Positions 1 to 12,090 of a DNA stretch of 64,000 nucleotides are shown here, in pieces (position 1 is the first letter of the stretch; each line of letters opens with the position of its first letter). Source of the stretch: Cinclus cinclus (lineage: Eukaryota > Chordata > Aves > Passeriformes > Cinclidae); the NCBI RefSeq assembly GCF_963662255.1, contig NC_085046.1, forward strand, positions 45,771,797 to 45,835,796. Direction: 5' to 3'. A model generated the notes under the pieces. That model saw only the letters and a list, made by a program, of their open reading frames with translations. It had not been told where the DNA came from and ran no database searches. A program made the translations under genes and the position numbers.

Positions 1-679
1 TAACTTATTTTAAATATATGTATATATATTCAAGGAAGTTTATTTCCAATGCTTCAGTTTGAAATGAAGAGTAAAAGGATTTTTAAGGTTTAAAAAAATG
101 CTGTAGTTATTTAATTTTTAGCCAAATTGTTCTGATAAATTCAGCAGAAATTTGACCGATGTTTTATTTCAAATGAAAATAATCTCAGCTGGAAAGTTTG
201 CTCAATGTTAGCTCAAGTGATATTATGTAGATGAGGAATGTTTGAAGAGAGAGGTTGTAGGTCTTCAATTATGATCGGCAGCCAACCTGTAGGAGTAGAA
301 ATTGACTGTAATATATATGTATGGTATCTGTGAAGGCTCTTAGATCTTCCTGCAGGCAGACACTGGGTGGTTGTCTCCAGGAGTAGGATTCACTGCTATT
401 CATATGAAAATGGTGGAAAATCTTGCCCTAAAGCTAATTTACTGCTGGAGTTTTACTTATCTGTCATGATGATCAAAGATAAAGGATTTGTTAATAGTCA
501 GCTGACTGGTTGTCTGTCTGGGAAGTCAGCACAGCAGCACAATGAATCAGGCAGGCAAGAGACTGATTGCTATGTCATTGTTTTTCTCCAGAGAAAAGCC
601 AAGAGCTGTGTCCACACAAAAAAGACCCCGGTTTTACTATATTATAGTCAGTTTAATCTCAGGGTACATGGTCCAAGTG

Positions 680-703
680 TTTTTTCTTTTTTTTTTTTTT
701 TTT
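680..703. repeat. Poly-T tract
   Basis: T-run interrupted by one C. Confidence 0.85.
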
Positions 704-3060
704 CTGAAAGCGAGTTCTTAAAGACACAACATTTCTGAAAAGCTTAATAGGATTGCAGTGAGTGGGAAGATATAGGCACAATGAATAATAAATGGTGTTG
801 GTATGGCCATAATTAGCTAAATCTTAGATTTGTATTGTGCATATTTGGCTTAGAAGCCACTGAATGAATTTACCACTCTGACAAAGACTGATAGGTAATT
901 AGACAGAAGGGAGGTTTTGCTACTGAAAAGCAAACTCATGGATTTACTTCCAGGCAATAAATATATATTCCAGCTGAAATGTGTCATTTGTGACTTCTTG
1001 AGATCACGTCTAAATGAAAACAACTAATTTTCAAAACCTTTGCAAGCTTTCTGAGAAAAATGTTCAGGATTTGGTAGGTGATTGTCAGATATCAGGTATT
1101 TGGAGAAAATCAGTATTTTTCATCCAAAATTTTGGCTTCATGGAAATTATGCTTCCTATAGTAATGATCACTTACATAATTTTAGATATGTAACTGTTTT
1201 TAAAACAGCTTGTCATCCTACAGCATACTCAGTTTGCTCTAATAATTTTATTGTTGTTGTTGTTCCTAAGTGGAACTTAAAACACTGTTATTAGAGTTCT
1301 GTTTACAGAGCTCTACATTGCTTCAAATTAACTAGCATCCCATTCATCTTGATCTCCTTAACATCTGTATATGTAAACTGGATATGCTGGTTTGAGAGCT
1401 CCTTGGTTCTTGGACAATGTGTTTATTTCAACTGTGTGTATAAATATGTATTTATATTTGTATTGATATGTACACATGTATGTAACTGGGTCATTAGAAG
1501 AAGCAGCTGTACACCTCGGGAAATTTCAGTCATGCCACTGGATGTTTTTCCTGGTTTTCAAACTTTATATGAGAAACATTTCATATGTCTTGGGCATTTT
1601 CCAAATGTGAATCGGAAGAAAGACCTAAAGAAACCATACTGAGGCCTACTGAGGGCTAATGCCTAGATGAATGAATGCACAAGAACTTTTTATGTTGTTT
1701 AAAACTTAATTTAAACCCTATGCGGATACTTGATGAACGTTTCCTTTGTCGTTGTTACCTCCTTATTAACTCCATTGTGTTACAAGGCTACTATGTGTCA
1801 CTATTAAGTCAGAATGACAAAAGGGAGACTTTAGCAAGGTTTTTGTGGGGCTAGACCCTTATTTTCCCCAAGGTCAGAGCTGCCCCTTCAACCCCTGCTA
1901 TTTTGTGGCGTTTAGAAACTTAGCAGAAGATACCTTCGTGTAGGTTGGCTTTGTGATGTTAGTTGCAGTTAGTGGGGGGTGCATTTACAGGGATGGAAAC
2001 GGTTGTTGTTTTGCATTATCCACCCTGTGATGTATATGGTCCCTTAGTACAAAGGAAAGTTCGCTGAATGCAGCCCTTTCTCTCAGTAACACTAAATGAA
2101 AAACAAATTTATTTGTTTTACACAATTCTTTAATAAATGAGTCAGCCATGCTTCCCACTTATTCAGCTACCATCACTCCACTTTCTGATACAAAATTCTG
2201 AGCATTTTTAAATTATGTGTGCAGTGGTCAGTGACTCACTGGTCACTTGGGAAAGCAGTGCTGAGGCCCTTCTCAGGCTATTAGCCCATTAAAAGTGATA
2301 TAGAATACCAGCGAAGTCCATTTTCTGCCATTAAAGCAGTATAGGAAAGTTTGTACTTGTTGATTTTACAGTAATCCATTTTGCACTCCTACTAAACTGT
2401 GTCTGTTTGATAAGCAAGACTGGTGCTTTCCTCAACTTTCTGGAAAGTCCTTTGGATTTTGTTTACAGAATGAAGCTTAAATACTAAGAAAAAGGAAGCG
2501 GTATACATTTCCTCAAGCAGTTTTTAATAAAAAGAAAATTATTAGTAATGAATAGATAGTCCTTATTGAAAGAAGAATTATGATTTTCAGAAATACAACT
2601 TAAAGGTGCTGGGAAAAATCTAACGTAAATGCAAAAAACTGTTTACTTTGGTCATTTGGAACATTTAGTTTTGGATCCAAAATTTTATGAAAAACAGTCA
2701 CTTTAAAGCTGTAGTTGGTTCTAAAGCTGTCTTATGTCAGGTCTAGAAATAGCAATACTGACCATTAGGCCATGAGACAGGGTGGGTTTTTTCCTCTTTT
2801 AGGTGGGAATAGCAGGGAAAGAACAGGGTGCCTCCCTTTTCTAACTTAACCTGAACTCAAAATAACTTTTGTCTTGTTGTAACAGCTCTTTTCTGAGTCA
2901 CTGTATGAAAAAGAGACTGGAAGTATTGGATATCATAGATCAAACACTTCAAAGCCAACTTTGACTTAGTTTTATGCATGCTTTAGGGTAGACTAATGTA
3001 CAATAGTATCCAGGAAACTCAGCCAGTAATTTATAAGGGTCCAAAATGTTCTTCTCAGGA

Positions 3061-3300
3061 TGAATCATAGCAGCACAATTGATAGGATTGAAGAATATCC
3101 TTTAGGTCATCCAATTCAAAACCTGCCTATCTTCCTTTTCAGTATCCCCACTAGGATTTTATCTGCTCTATATCTGAAAACTTCCCATACCCCTGACTCA
3201 GCCATGTCTCAGTGTAGTTTCTTCCACTGCCTAATTATTTAGCCTGAACATCTTTAAACCTTACACCATCATGCTTAGTGTGAACAATTTATGACTACAG
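3061..3300 (-). mobile_element. Probable ancient CR1/L3 LINE relic, antisense
   Basis: The order of motifs (TTTAGGTCATCCAATTCAAA, then TTCTTCCACTGCCTAATTAT, then a TAGCCTGAACATCTTTAAAC-like segment) resembles a highly diverged reverse-complement CR1/L3 3' region. Weak similarity; it could be chance. Confidence 0.35.
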
Positions 3301-6300
3301 AAAATTATCCTTTCTCCTCCCTTCTGCCATCATGCTCAAACACCATCTCTCCCTTTAAATGTGTCATTGGGCTTTTTTTTACCCTTGTAACTGCATGAAT
3401 AATAATCCCAGGGAAGTTGGGGTTTTTCTGCTGTCTTTGGCGCTTCTGTCACGGTAACTGATTTTCTTTGAACTTACGGTTTTCAAGCCTCAAAAGTACA
3501 TTTTGATCTACAAATGAACTTTCTGTGACTCAGTGTTATGTGTGTATTAAGTCATGCTTTTGAAGAGGTAAATAACATTATTGAAGTATTCTGTGTCTTT
3601 GTTTATAGAAGCTGCTCTCTTGAGGGTGCTAATTGACAAATACAGGACATTTGAGGGATTTAAGTGATTTTCTTGGTGTCAGATATCCTCAGTCTCATGT
3701 TACTAATCAGGATATTAATATAATCATGTTTTCTGGCTCTTTTAAAAACTGAACTCCAAAAGCTCTTGGAATTGTCTGCAGAGTTAAAATTCATCATGAT
3801 CATTTCCAAAAGCAGCTTCCCAGTTTGTAGCTGTGTTAACAAACAGAGACATAAACCTTTCAATATAAATTTCTCTAAGTATATGTGCTCACACCAGCGT
3901 TATTATGATAGGATTTTTGGATGCTCTATAAAACAAAACACTGAGAACTTCATAATGGGGGATATGAAGATGAAAGGAAGCTTTTTAATCTTGATGAAAT
4001 GAGGCAAAGAAGCCTTAATCTGCAGAATTTATGTTTATACCCTGTATTTTTTAGGATCTGCTTAAGCTTGTAGGAATATGCTAATGAGAAACCTCTCTGA
4101 TGTTAATTATCTCATCTGCTATAACATAGAATGTGCCAGTTAGATCAGTGTGACATTTATGTTGCTCTCCTAGATGACTAATAAAAGTTGCATGTTGGAA
4201 AAAATACTGGGTAGGTGTGGGAAGGCTGGTTATTGTAACCTGTTTTTTTCTGATTCTGTATTGCCTCCCATTTTGGAGTTGCACAATAAAAATAGCTGCA
4301 GTCTGTGCCTCACCTGTCAGTTCACCTCTCCCATAGTTTACTCATGTAGTAGTTCTTTGATCCATGCAGAATTATGCCGGGTCCCCTGTAGCTGAATTAC
4401 AGAGCTGTTGTGCAAACTTGTGTGTAACCAGGGTAAATCCTGCTCTGTGACTTAACTTCTGCCTGCCAGTAATTACAGTAAATGTGTTATATTTAGTAGA
4501 TCCATGGCTTTTCATGAAAGTCACCATTCATGGTTCACTTTGGCATGGCAATTTATAGAAATAGACACAACGGTTGTTTGTAAGAAGTTAATGTCAGGGA
4601 AGTAACAGATTTTGAAGGCAGTGTCTTGGGCACTGGGCACTATTTTTTTGCTTAAATATATTTTTAAAAAGTTTATAATTACACTTTAGTTTTAACAGGC
4701 CATGTTTTCAGCCTAACAAAGGAAAAAAAATCATTGTGATGTTGTAGCCTTCTCATTGAGAGGTTTTTCTCCCCCAGGTATTTTTGTAAACCTCCCCTCT
4801 TTAATTTCTGTTTTGTTATGCTTCTTAGAGGTTCTGTAGCCAGCCAGTCCTCAAATGTTAAGAGGCCAAGGGCACTGTGCAGTGGCAGTGTCATGGATTA
4901 AATGTGGAACACTAATGCACAGTTGGTAAATTCTTGGTCTCTGGTAAATCTGCAGCCATTCTTTTCTAGTACAAAGAGCTGACCATAGTAATAACTCTTT
5001 TTTTTCTGTTTCTCACTTGGATTATGTGTGTGCCCATCTTTTATAGGAGTGTGTAGCAGTCAGTTTCATAATTCAGGCACTATTTTCCTTGACTATAGTG
5101 GGAAATCAAGATACTCTGGTACTTTTTTTATGCAGCGCTCTAAACAGCTCAACAAAGCTATGTAATCAGGAAGTGTTAACTGTAGCTTTGCAGTGGTTTC
5201 TACACTGCATTGAGCTATGGTGGGTGTTCCACTGCCACTGACATCTTAAACACAGATACACGCTGAGGAAAGCCCTGCAGAAGTAGCACAGTGGAAAAAC
5301 TTAAAGTTTGTTATTTCCATGGTGCATTTCAAGCAATAGCCCCTCTTATCTTCTCTCATATTTGTTAATCTTAGTCCTAGAGCAATATTTCCTTCTCTTC
5401 CCCAGCGTTTGTTGCTCATCTTTGTTTCCTATAATCCACAAGTTTTGTTATTATGCTACCTACCTTCTTCTCCATGACCATTAATGAAACAGGATGGGAC
5501 CTACTGCTGTTCCCTTTGGCATCCCAGTGTGTGCTATGTCATGAGAGCTCTGAACAAAAGAGCAGCCATTCGAGGGCTGACCTCTGGAACCCCAAATCAG
5601 CTCTTAACATGGTACTTTTAATTGTCCTTAAAAAAAAAAAAAAAGTAGCAACTTCAACCAGGGGAACTTCTTAGGCCCTCAGGGCCTTGGGCTTCCAGCT
5701 GTTGTTGAAATGTTACTGCTTTAGTATTTTGTATCTCAAAGCTTGAGATAACATTTGTTCAGTTTAGTACCATCACCCATGAAAACTGCTGTAAATACTG
5801 AAATCCCTAAGCACCAAAAACATTGGAAGTGTAAAATAAAAGCTGGGAAATAAATCTAGATGGTTTTCATAATATGAAATCGCACAGATCTAAATTAAAG
5901 CCTATTGTTTGAAGTTTGTGTAGGTTGTGGGACTAAATTCTGTGTGAACATGATTGTGAAAGCAGTTAGACTGATAGGGGTCTGATGGCTTTGGTTTAGA
6001 GCACTAGATGCTGAAATTTTAGTCTGCTGACCTGCTGGATCATTTCATTGTGTGTTGGGGGATTTCATCCTTCTTCAGATAAGAAGGAAACCATATCAAA
6101 ACAAACCTCATAAAATCTGTGTATTATTTTATTATTACTCCTATAACACTTTGAGAGGGTGCCAATTTACTTTGGATTGCTTAAATCAATTAGAAAAGGA
6201 TTCAAGTTAAATAATTTTCAATCTAAACTAAGAGTGCACATGTAAGAAACTGCTGGGTGAAATAACCACTTTTAATTTTAGTCATTCAAGTATGTGTATG

Positions 6301-6469
6301 TACAAATCTGTGTAATCATGTTTTCTTTCTCCTTAGATATTTGAAACAACATTTTATGAGTCTCTATCCCCTTTTAATAATTCTGTTTGGTTCATTATTG
6401 CAAAGATTATTATCCTATCCAAGACTGATTAATCTCTTGAACTGATATTTGAAAACTTGCCTTATAGCA

Positions 6470-6525
6470 GATATACATATATATATATGGCATATATGTA
6501 TGTATGTATGTATATAAGTATATCC
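6470..6525. repeat. (TA)n/(TATG)n microsatellite
   Basis: Alternating ATATAC, ATAT and four ATGT units; impure, so probably of moderate polymorphism. Confidence 0.85.
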
Positions 6526-7807
6526 TTGTTAATGAGTGTGTGCATTCAATTTTCTATTGTCTTGCAACTTGTGTTGTAATGTTTTCTTTTAAGAAAAAGG
6601 GATAGGATAAATGCAGGTAGATTAGAGTAACTGTGTCTCAAATCATATGCCCAGTTGTTCTCTGTAGTTTTTTTCTGATGCAGAAGTAGTCCATGATTTT
6701 GTAGTTTGAACTGTCAGCATCCATGATACATATAGAAAAGCTGATGTGAAATGGCCTTCATTTCTTTTTTTTTCCTGAACTTGTGAGTGTTTGAATTTGC
6801 AAGTTAAGCATTTTTATCCTAAGTGTTTAATAAATTGTTTCCTCCAGCTATAACCAAGGTTTTCACAAACTCATAGAATCAACACTCTAGTGCATGTAGT
6901 TGCCAACTACACTAAATTTTTAAGCATCTTTTTTATGCTTTACAGGTTTGTCTGAGGATGCAGCAGCTGAAACAAAAAGCCATGAACTCTGAAGAGAACT
7001 CTCAGGAGAAATTTCTGTCTGATACCAGATGCATTTATAATGCATCAGTACCAATGAATTTTACTCTGTTGTGATTGCAGCTTCCAGAAGGAGAGGACTG
7101 TATTAATTTATATAAAAACAAAAAAGTTCCACTATAATGATTTGATTGGGTCTCCCTGCAACTGCTATCATCCTTTCTGTGTGCAAAGTTTAAGGATTAA
7201 CCCCACTGTGGTAGGGGTGTTGTGTTATGTTTTGGGATATTTCCCTTTCTAAGGATTCAGTTGATTGATCAAAGACTGTTTATACATAGTTAAAAGCAAC
7301 CTTTGTTTCAGAATATGTTTTGTCTTTTTAAAAAAGATATTCTGAACTGTACCTTCCTTTGAGATTATATTAACATTTGTTATATCACAGTTTTGACAAA
7401 AGATAACTATCTTGTTTCCTCCTGCACTAACATTCATGATTGCAGACAGCTGAATTCACCACCAGGAGAAAAACTAGTAATCCATCAATTCGTTTCCCCC
7501 CTCTCAATGCTTATACAGACTCCTGATCTCTAGAGATATAGAGTAAGATATGGTTACTGGACATAAAGGGCAAATCCTTTTGCCATTAACTATGTCACCA
7601 TGAATGGGAGTAAAGTTTACACTGTAAGTACCTTGAGCACAACAACACATGATTCTTTTATGGTTACCTATGATTTCTGCTTTTCTTGTCAACCAGTCTG
7701 CTCTAGTTATGGGTAAGATTTTCAAAATTGACTACCAATTTTTGAGTGCCTTAATTTTTATTAATCCAGTTGGAGGGTGCTTTGAGTGGTGTGCATTTAG
7801 CGAGTGC

Positions 7808-7883
7808 TGAATATTCACCAATATTCAGGTGAATGAATATTCACCAATGCAAGCTGGTGGCTTGCATTGGCCAATGCAAGCTG
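7808..7883. repeat. Compact direct/inverted repeat cluster
   Basis: A 15-bp direct repeat TGAATATTCACCAAT (7808-7822, 7834-7848) overlaps a perfect 11-bp inverted repeat CCAATGCAAGC (7844-7854) / GCTTGCATTGG (7860-7870, 5-nt loop). A third copy, CCAATGCAAGC, follows at 7871-7881 in direct orientation. The layout suggests local template switching rather than an element. Confidence 0.85.
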
Positions 7884-8385
7884 CCTGAAATACAACACCT
7901 AACAACTGAGGCAAACTTTGAGAGGACCTTGGCCTAAAGTTTGGAGGAGTCAGGCTCCTGTCTGGATTTCTGAGAGTGAGTTATTACAAAAATACTCTTG
8001 TAACTGAAAATAACTCCGAACTAGATCAAGTGTATAAATATGCACTTGAAACAATTGTTGCTAATACATACCAAAATATAAGTTGGAGTCTCTTGGATGG
8101 CAGATACAAAATCCACTGATAGCTGCAGTTTAGTCTGTGGTAGGTGCAATTGTGTGAACCATTTCCATGTCCCACACTCATGTTAGTTTCCTCAACAGGG
8201 GTTCACCAGCTCCTGTTCTAGCTGTAGTAAAGGTCCCTCCAACTCACTTTTGTGCTGTTTCAAAAGAGGTTGTAACAGTTGCTGTGGTCAATGCTAGCTT
8301 GATCTATGGATAATAAGGAGACATTATTTTTCAGAATGTCTTAAGCTGAGTCTACTTTAAACTTCTTTACATCTACCCACTCATA

Positions 8386-8417
8386 AAAAAAAAAAAAAAC
8401 CAAACAAAAAAACCCCC
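8386..8417. repeat. A-rich low-complexity tract
   Basis: A14, then CCAAACAAAAAAACCCCC. Confidence 0.85.
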
Positions 8418-11400
8418 AGCTTTGCAGCCCCTGTGCATCTGCTGTTTAACCCTCTGGTCCTACTCTGGCTCAGTACATGCTATAACTGTTTCAAGAAGAC
8501 TTTTTCAACATGTTAGCTATTAAATAGCTCAGTAGCCAAGGAACTGGGTAAGGTCTCTGAGACCTCTAGGGCTTAAGTGAGCTGTAACTCCCAACAAAAA
8601 TGTCTCTGTCCCCTAGGAGATCTTGGATTTATCTACAAGTTGTGGGGTCAAAAATCTTGCTTCTTTCCCAGGAAGGAAAAGTCCTACCCCCTGCTTGTTT
8701 CCATAACAAGCTGCTGCTTGATTCTGCTGAGTTTTCTTCACTCTGATCCCTCCCCTGTGGTTTTTGTCAGGAGGGTGGTATCCAACACATTGTCAAGGTA
8801 CCCTGCTGCGCTGTGAAAATTACACAATAAAATAATCTCATGTAGTCTCTGTACACACCTCAATGACCAAAGAAAGTCCACGGAGAACTAATAAATTGCT
8901 GTAGCTATTAGGCTTAAACATTATCTATACATCTCAAATCTTCTTCTTTTGTCCTTTTGTCAGCAACTACTAGGGAATCTAGAAAATCAAGCACGGTTAC
9001 TACAGAAAGACCAGACCATAATGGTGTAGAATCCTAGACCGAAGAATCCTAAATTATAGGCGTTTAATATAGCTGGAAAGTACACTGCTATGAGGCTTCT
9101 GTGAAATATATTACTCTGTCATGATTCTCATTATTGAATGTGATCTCAGTGCTCAGAGCTGCCTGGCTTCATTGTGACTTCATGGTAAATGACAAGTAGG
9201 CGCTCAGGTCAATTATATAATCCTCTCTTATTTAGGTTATTTTCTATCATTTTAAGATGTAATGCTCAGAGGCACTCTTATTTGCCTTTTCTGCTCCATG
9301 TTTTGCAAAATATGGTCTCATGAGAATAGTTTTACAAAAAGGAGAAAATACACTGGTAATAAAGGGGAGGGAGGAAAGGAAGAAAAAGGTAGACATGTCC
9401 ATAGTAGTAAAGTATGACCTCTTTGTATATTGTGCTAAATTGCAGTATTTGATGGTATCATCAAGATTTAAAAGTTGCATTGAATAAAAAATACTTTCAC
9501 CCAATACCAAATAGTCAATCAAATTCAGAGGAAAGAAGTAATTGAAATGTATTCATTCATGCAGCAGCCTAAGAGGAAATATTGTAATGTAATTCTTAAC
9601 TGTAAAGCAGTTCTCAAATGTAGTTTGAATTTTTAAGAAAGTTCTTTTTGGCTGGGAAAAATCAGGCCAATTTGAGAATTTTGGAAGCTAGAGAGGTGTA
9701 AGGAATGCAAAGAAACATTGCTAGTTTGGGTGGACCATATGTTTAGTTCTCTTCAGCCATGTTCCTGAGGCTGAAAGAGGCACTGGTGGTCAGTCAAACT
9801 GTTCTGAATAGGATTTTATAGTAATGCCTGGTCAGAGTAAATGGGCAGCCTATCTACATGTTTAGCTATTTGAATAGTATTTTATACGATTAAGTGGCTC
9901 AAAGACTAAAATTAATTTTAAATGACAATTTTATTGGAATTTTGTGACATTTTGAAAATAATGCTGTGAGTCATGGCATCTTTATTATCTAAAATTTTGA
10001 AAGACATTTTCTTAAATGAGTCCTAACATAAAGCATATATATTTTTCTGTTAAACAGGTAACTACTTCTAAACTTTTATTTTCTTCATAGCAGTTTATTT
10101 TCAGAATGTTATTGTTCAATGGCTTTTATTTAATTTATTTTTTCTGCCATTGCATTTTAGAAAAACAGTTTAAAACAATTACTACTCTGATGACCAAAAT
10201 CTGGTGGTCTGGACACTGCTCATCTTTTGGGCTTTGCACACAATGCAGAGTTCAAACTAAGACTGTGGTTTCCAGCCCCAGATTCATTCTTCTGTCCAAC
10301 TATTATTCAACTGTGACATAGAAAAACAACATTTCTCTACTTTTAAGGGGTTGGGCTTTGCTTTATAATGTCTTGTTATTTTCTGTTCTTTAGCATTTAC
10401 TGTACAGGGAGAATTAGACATAAGTTTTGGTATTCTTGTGTTGCTTATAAAGAGTAATTTACTCCCATAAACTGAAATTTATTGAGCAGAGATTGTATTT
10501 CTATGTGAAGTTCTTCCAGCACTGGGAAAAAAAAATACAGGTATGCATCACATTGAATAAATATCTTTCCTTCTTATCAGAATCTTCTGCTAATAAAAAA
10601 TCTATTTAAAAAAAACTCCAAAAAGGTACAAAAGTACTGTAAAATATATTGAATACTTCTTAAACAAAGCTTCTGAATCAATTCTTCTTTTGAAATTAAC
10701 CTTGAATTTCCCACAGCTTTGTTTGCTGTCACCCCTTCATGTCCTGTTGCTTTCTTCATTTACTCCTTTATAGCATGGGGTTGCTCTGGTATTTATATGG
10801 TGTCTTTATGTGCTATTTGCAGGTGACTCAGCTCCTTTGGAGCTCAAAGGTAAAGTTTGTATAGAATTATGCTGCTTCATGAGTCTTGATCTTGTTGAGG
10901 GCACATGCCCAGAGGGCCAGGCTTATAGTTAAAAAAAATTCACCCCAGCTGGACGAGGTAATGAATGTGTTGTTTCAATGAGAATTTATCCTAATACCCT
11001 AGGTAGACCGATTTCAACACAAGTTTATTATTTATATAAACACTGAAAAAGTTTGCTTTAGTCTTGAATACCCTATTTTTCTGTCCTGTCTTGTAAATTC
11101 TTCTGATAGTCAATAGTATCAGGAATTATTATTTCTTTCTTCCTTTGCAAGACAGCTGGTTGTTTGCTGCATAGAAGCTGCTAAGCTGGAGGAATGTGCT
11201 TTTTCCAGGAGACCAGCAGATCACAGCAGAGATACTTTGCACTTCTGTTTGCATTAAATGTATGGGGAGTGCTGTGCTTAATTATGGAATGGAAGCATAA
11301 CACAGCTAATTGAATTGACCTGGTCTTCTCTGACAACGTGGCCTGAATGCTCTATCTTTACATCTGCCATATCAAGGAGTACGAACAAATGCAACACAAA

Positions 11401-12056
11401 CATAGATTTAAATAAGTATAATGGTTATTTAAAAACACTGTGGTATTTTTCAAGAATTTCATGTTGTTGCAATCATGAAAGGGAGTAAAATACCCTTTAG
11501 TTTCATATGCAGTTATTGTAGGTTGATATTTCTTTTACCTGTATTGCTATGTGTTTGGATTTACTGTGTCTGTAAGAGGCATTCATGCTTGCAGATGAAC
11601 CTGTTGTATTGAAGATTTCAGTATCCATTCTTATGCTTTTAAGTGAAAGGAATGAACAAAATACTTCTTACATATCGGCTAAAAAAATCGTGAAAGTAAG
11701 CAGAAGCCCTGGAAGAGATCCCCACCCTCAGGCTACACCATGTAAATTGATGTTAACTCTCATGGGAGTGTTTTCCATTTGATATAGCATCAACATACTG
11801 TATTATTCATTTGTTTGCTAGCACCATCTTCACACCACACTGTCATCATAAAGTATGTTCCTTTAGGAAATAATTTTTTATAAAACTAGTTAATGCTCTA
11901 GAGAAAAGTGATAACAGTATTTGACAAGATGTTTTCATTTGTCTTTATAAGCAGAATAGAGACTTGGAGTGCTTCGTAAGTGAGAATGATCAGTGCCAAT
12001 CATACCTCACCCTTCACCACAGCTCCAGCTGACTGACAGTATATTCAGCTGCCGAA

Positions 12057-12090
12057 ACAAGATAAAAGCTGTTCCAAGCTTTTATCTTGT
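12057..12090. repeat. Perfect 14-bp inverted repeat (hairpin)
   Basis: Arms ACAAGATAAAAGCT (12057-12070) and AGCTTTTATCTTGT (12077-12090) around a 6-nt loop GTTCCA. No U-tract terminator context or promoter is evident. It is too short for a pre-miRNA unless extended by weak flanking pairing. Confidence 0.85.

Noticed and set aside
367..738. 123-codon + strand ORF near the window start
   Set aside because: Runs into a poly-T tract encoding poly-Phe; composition looks like intergenic noise.
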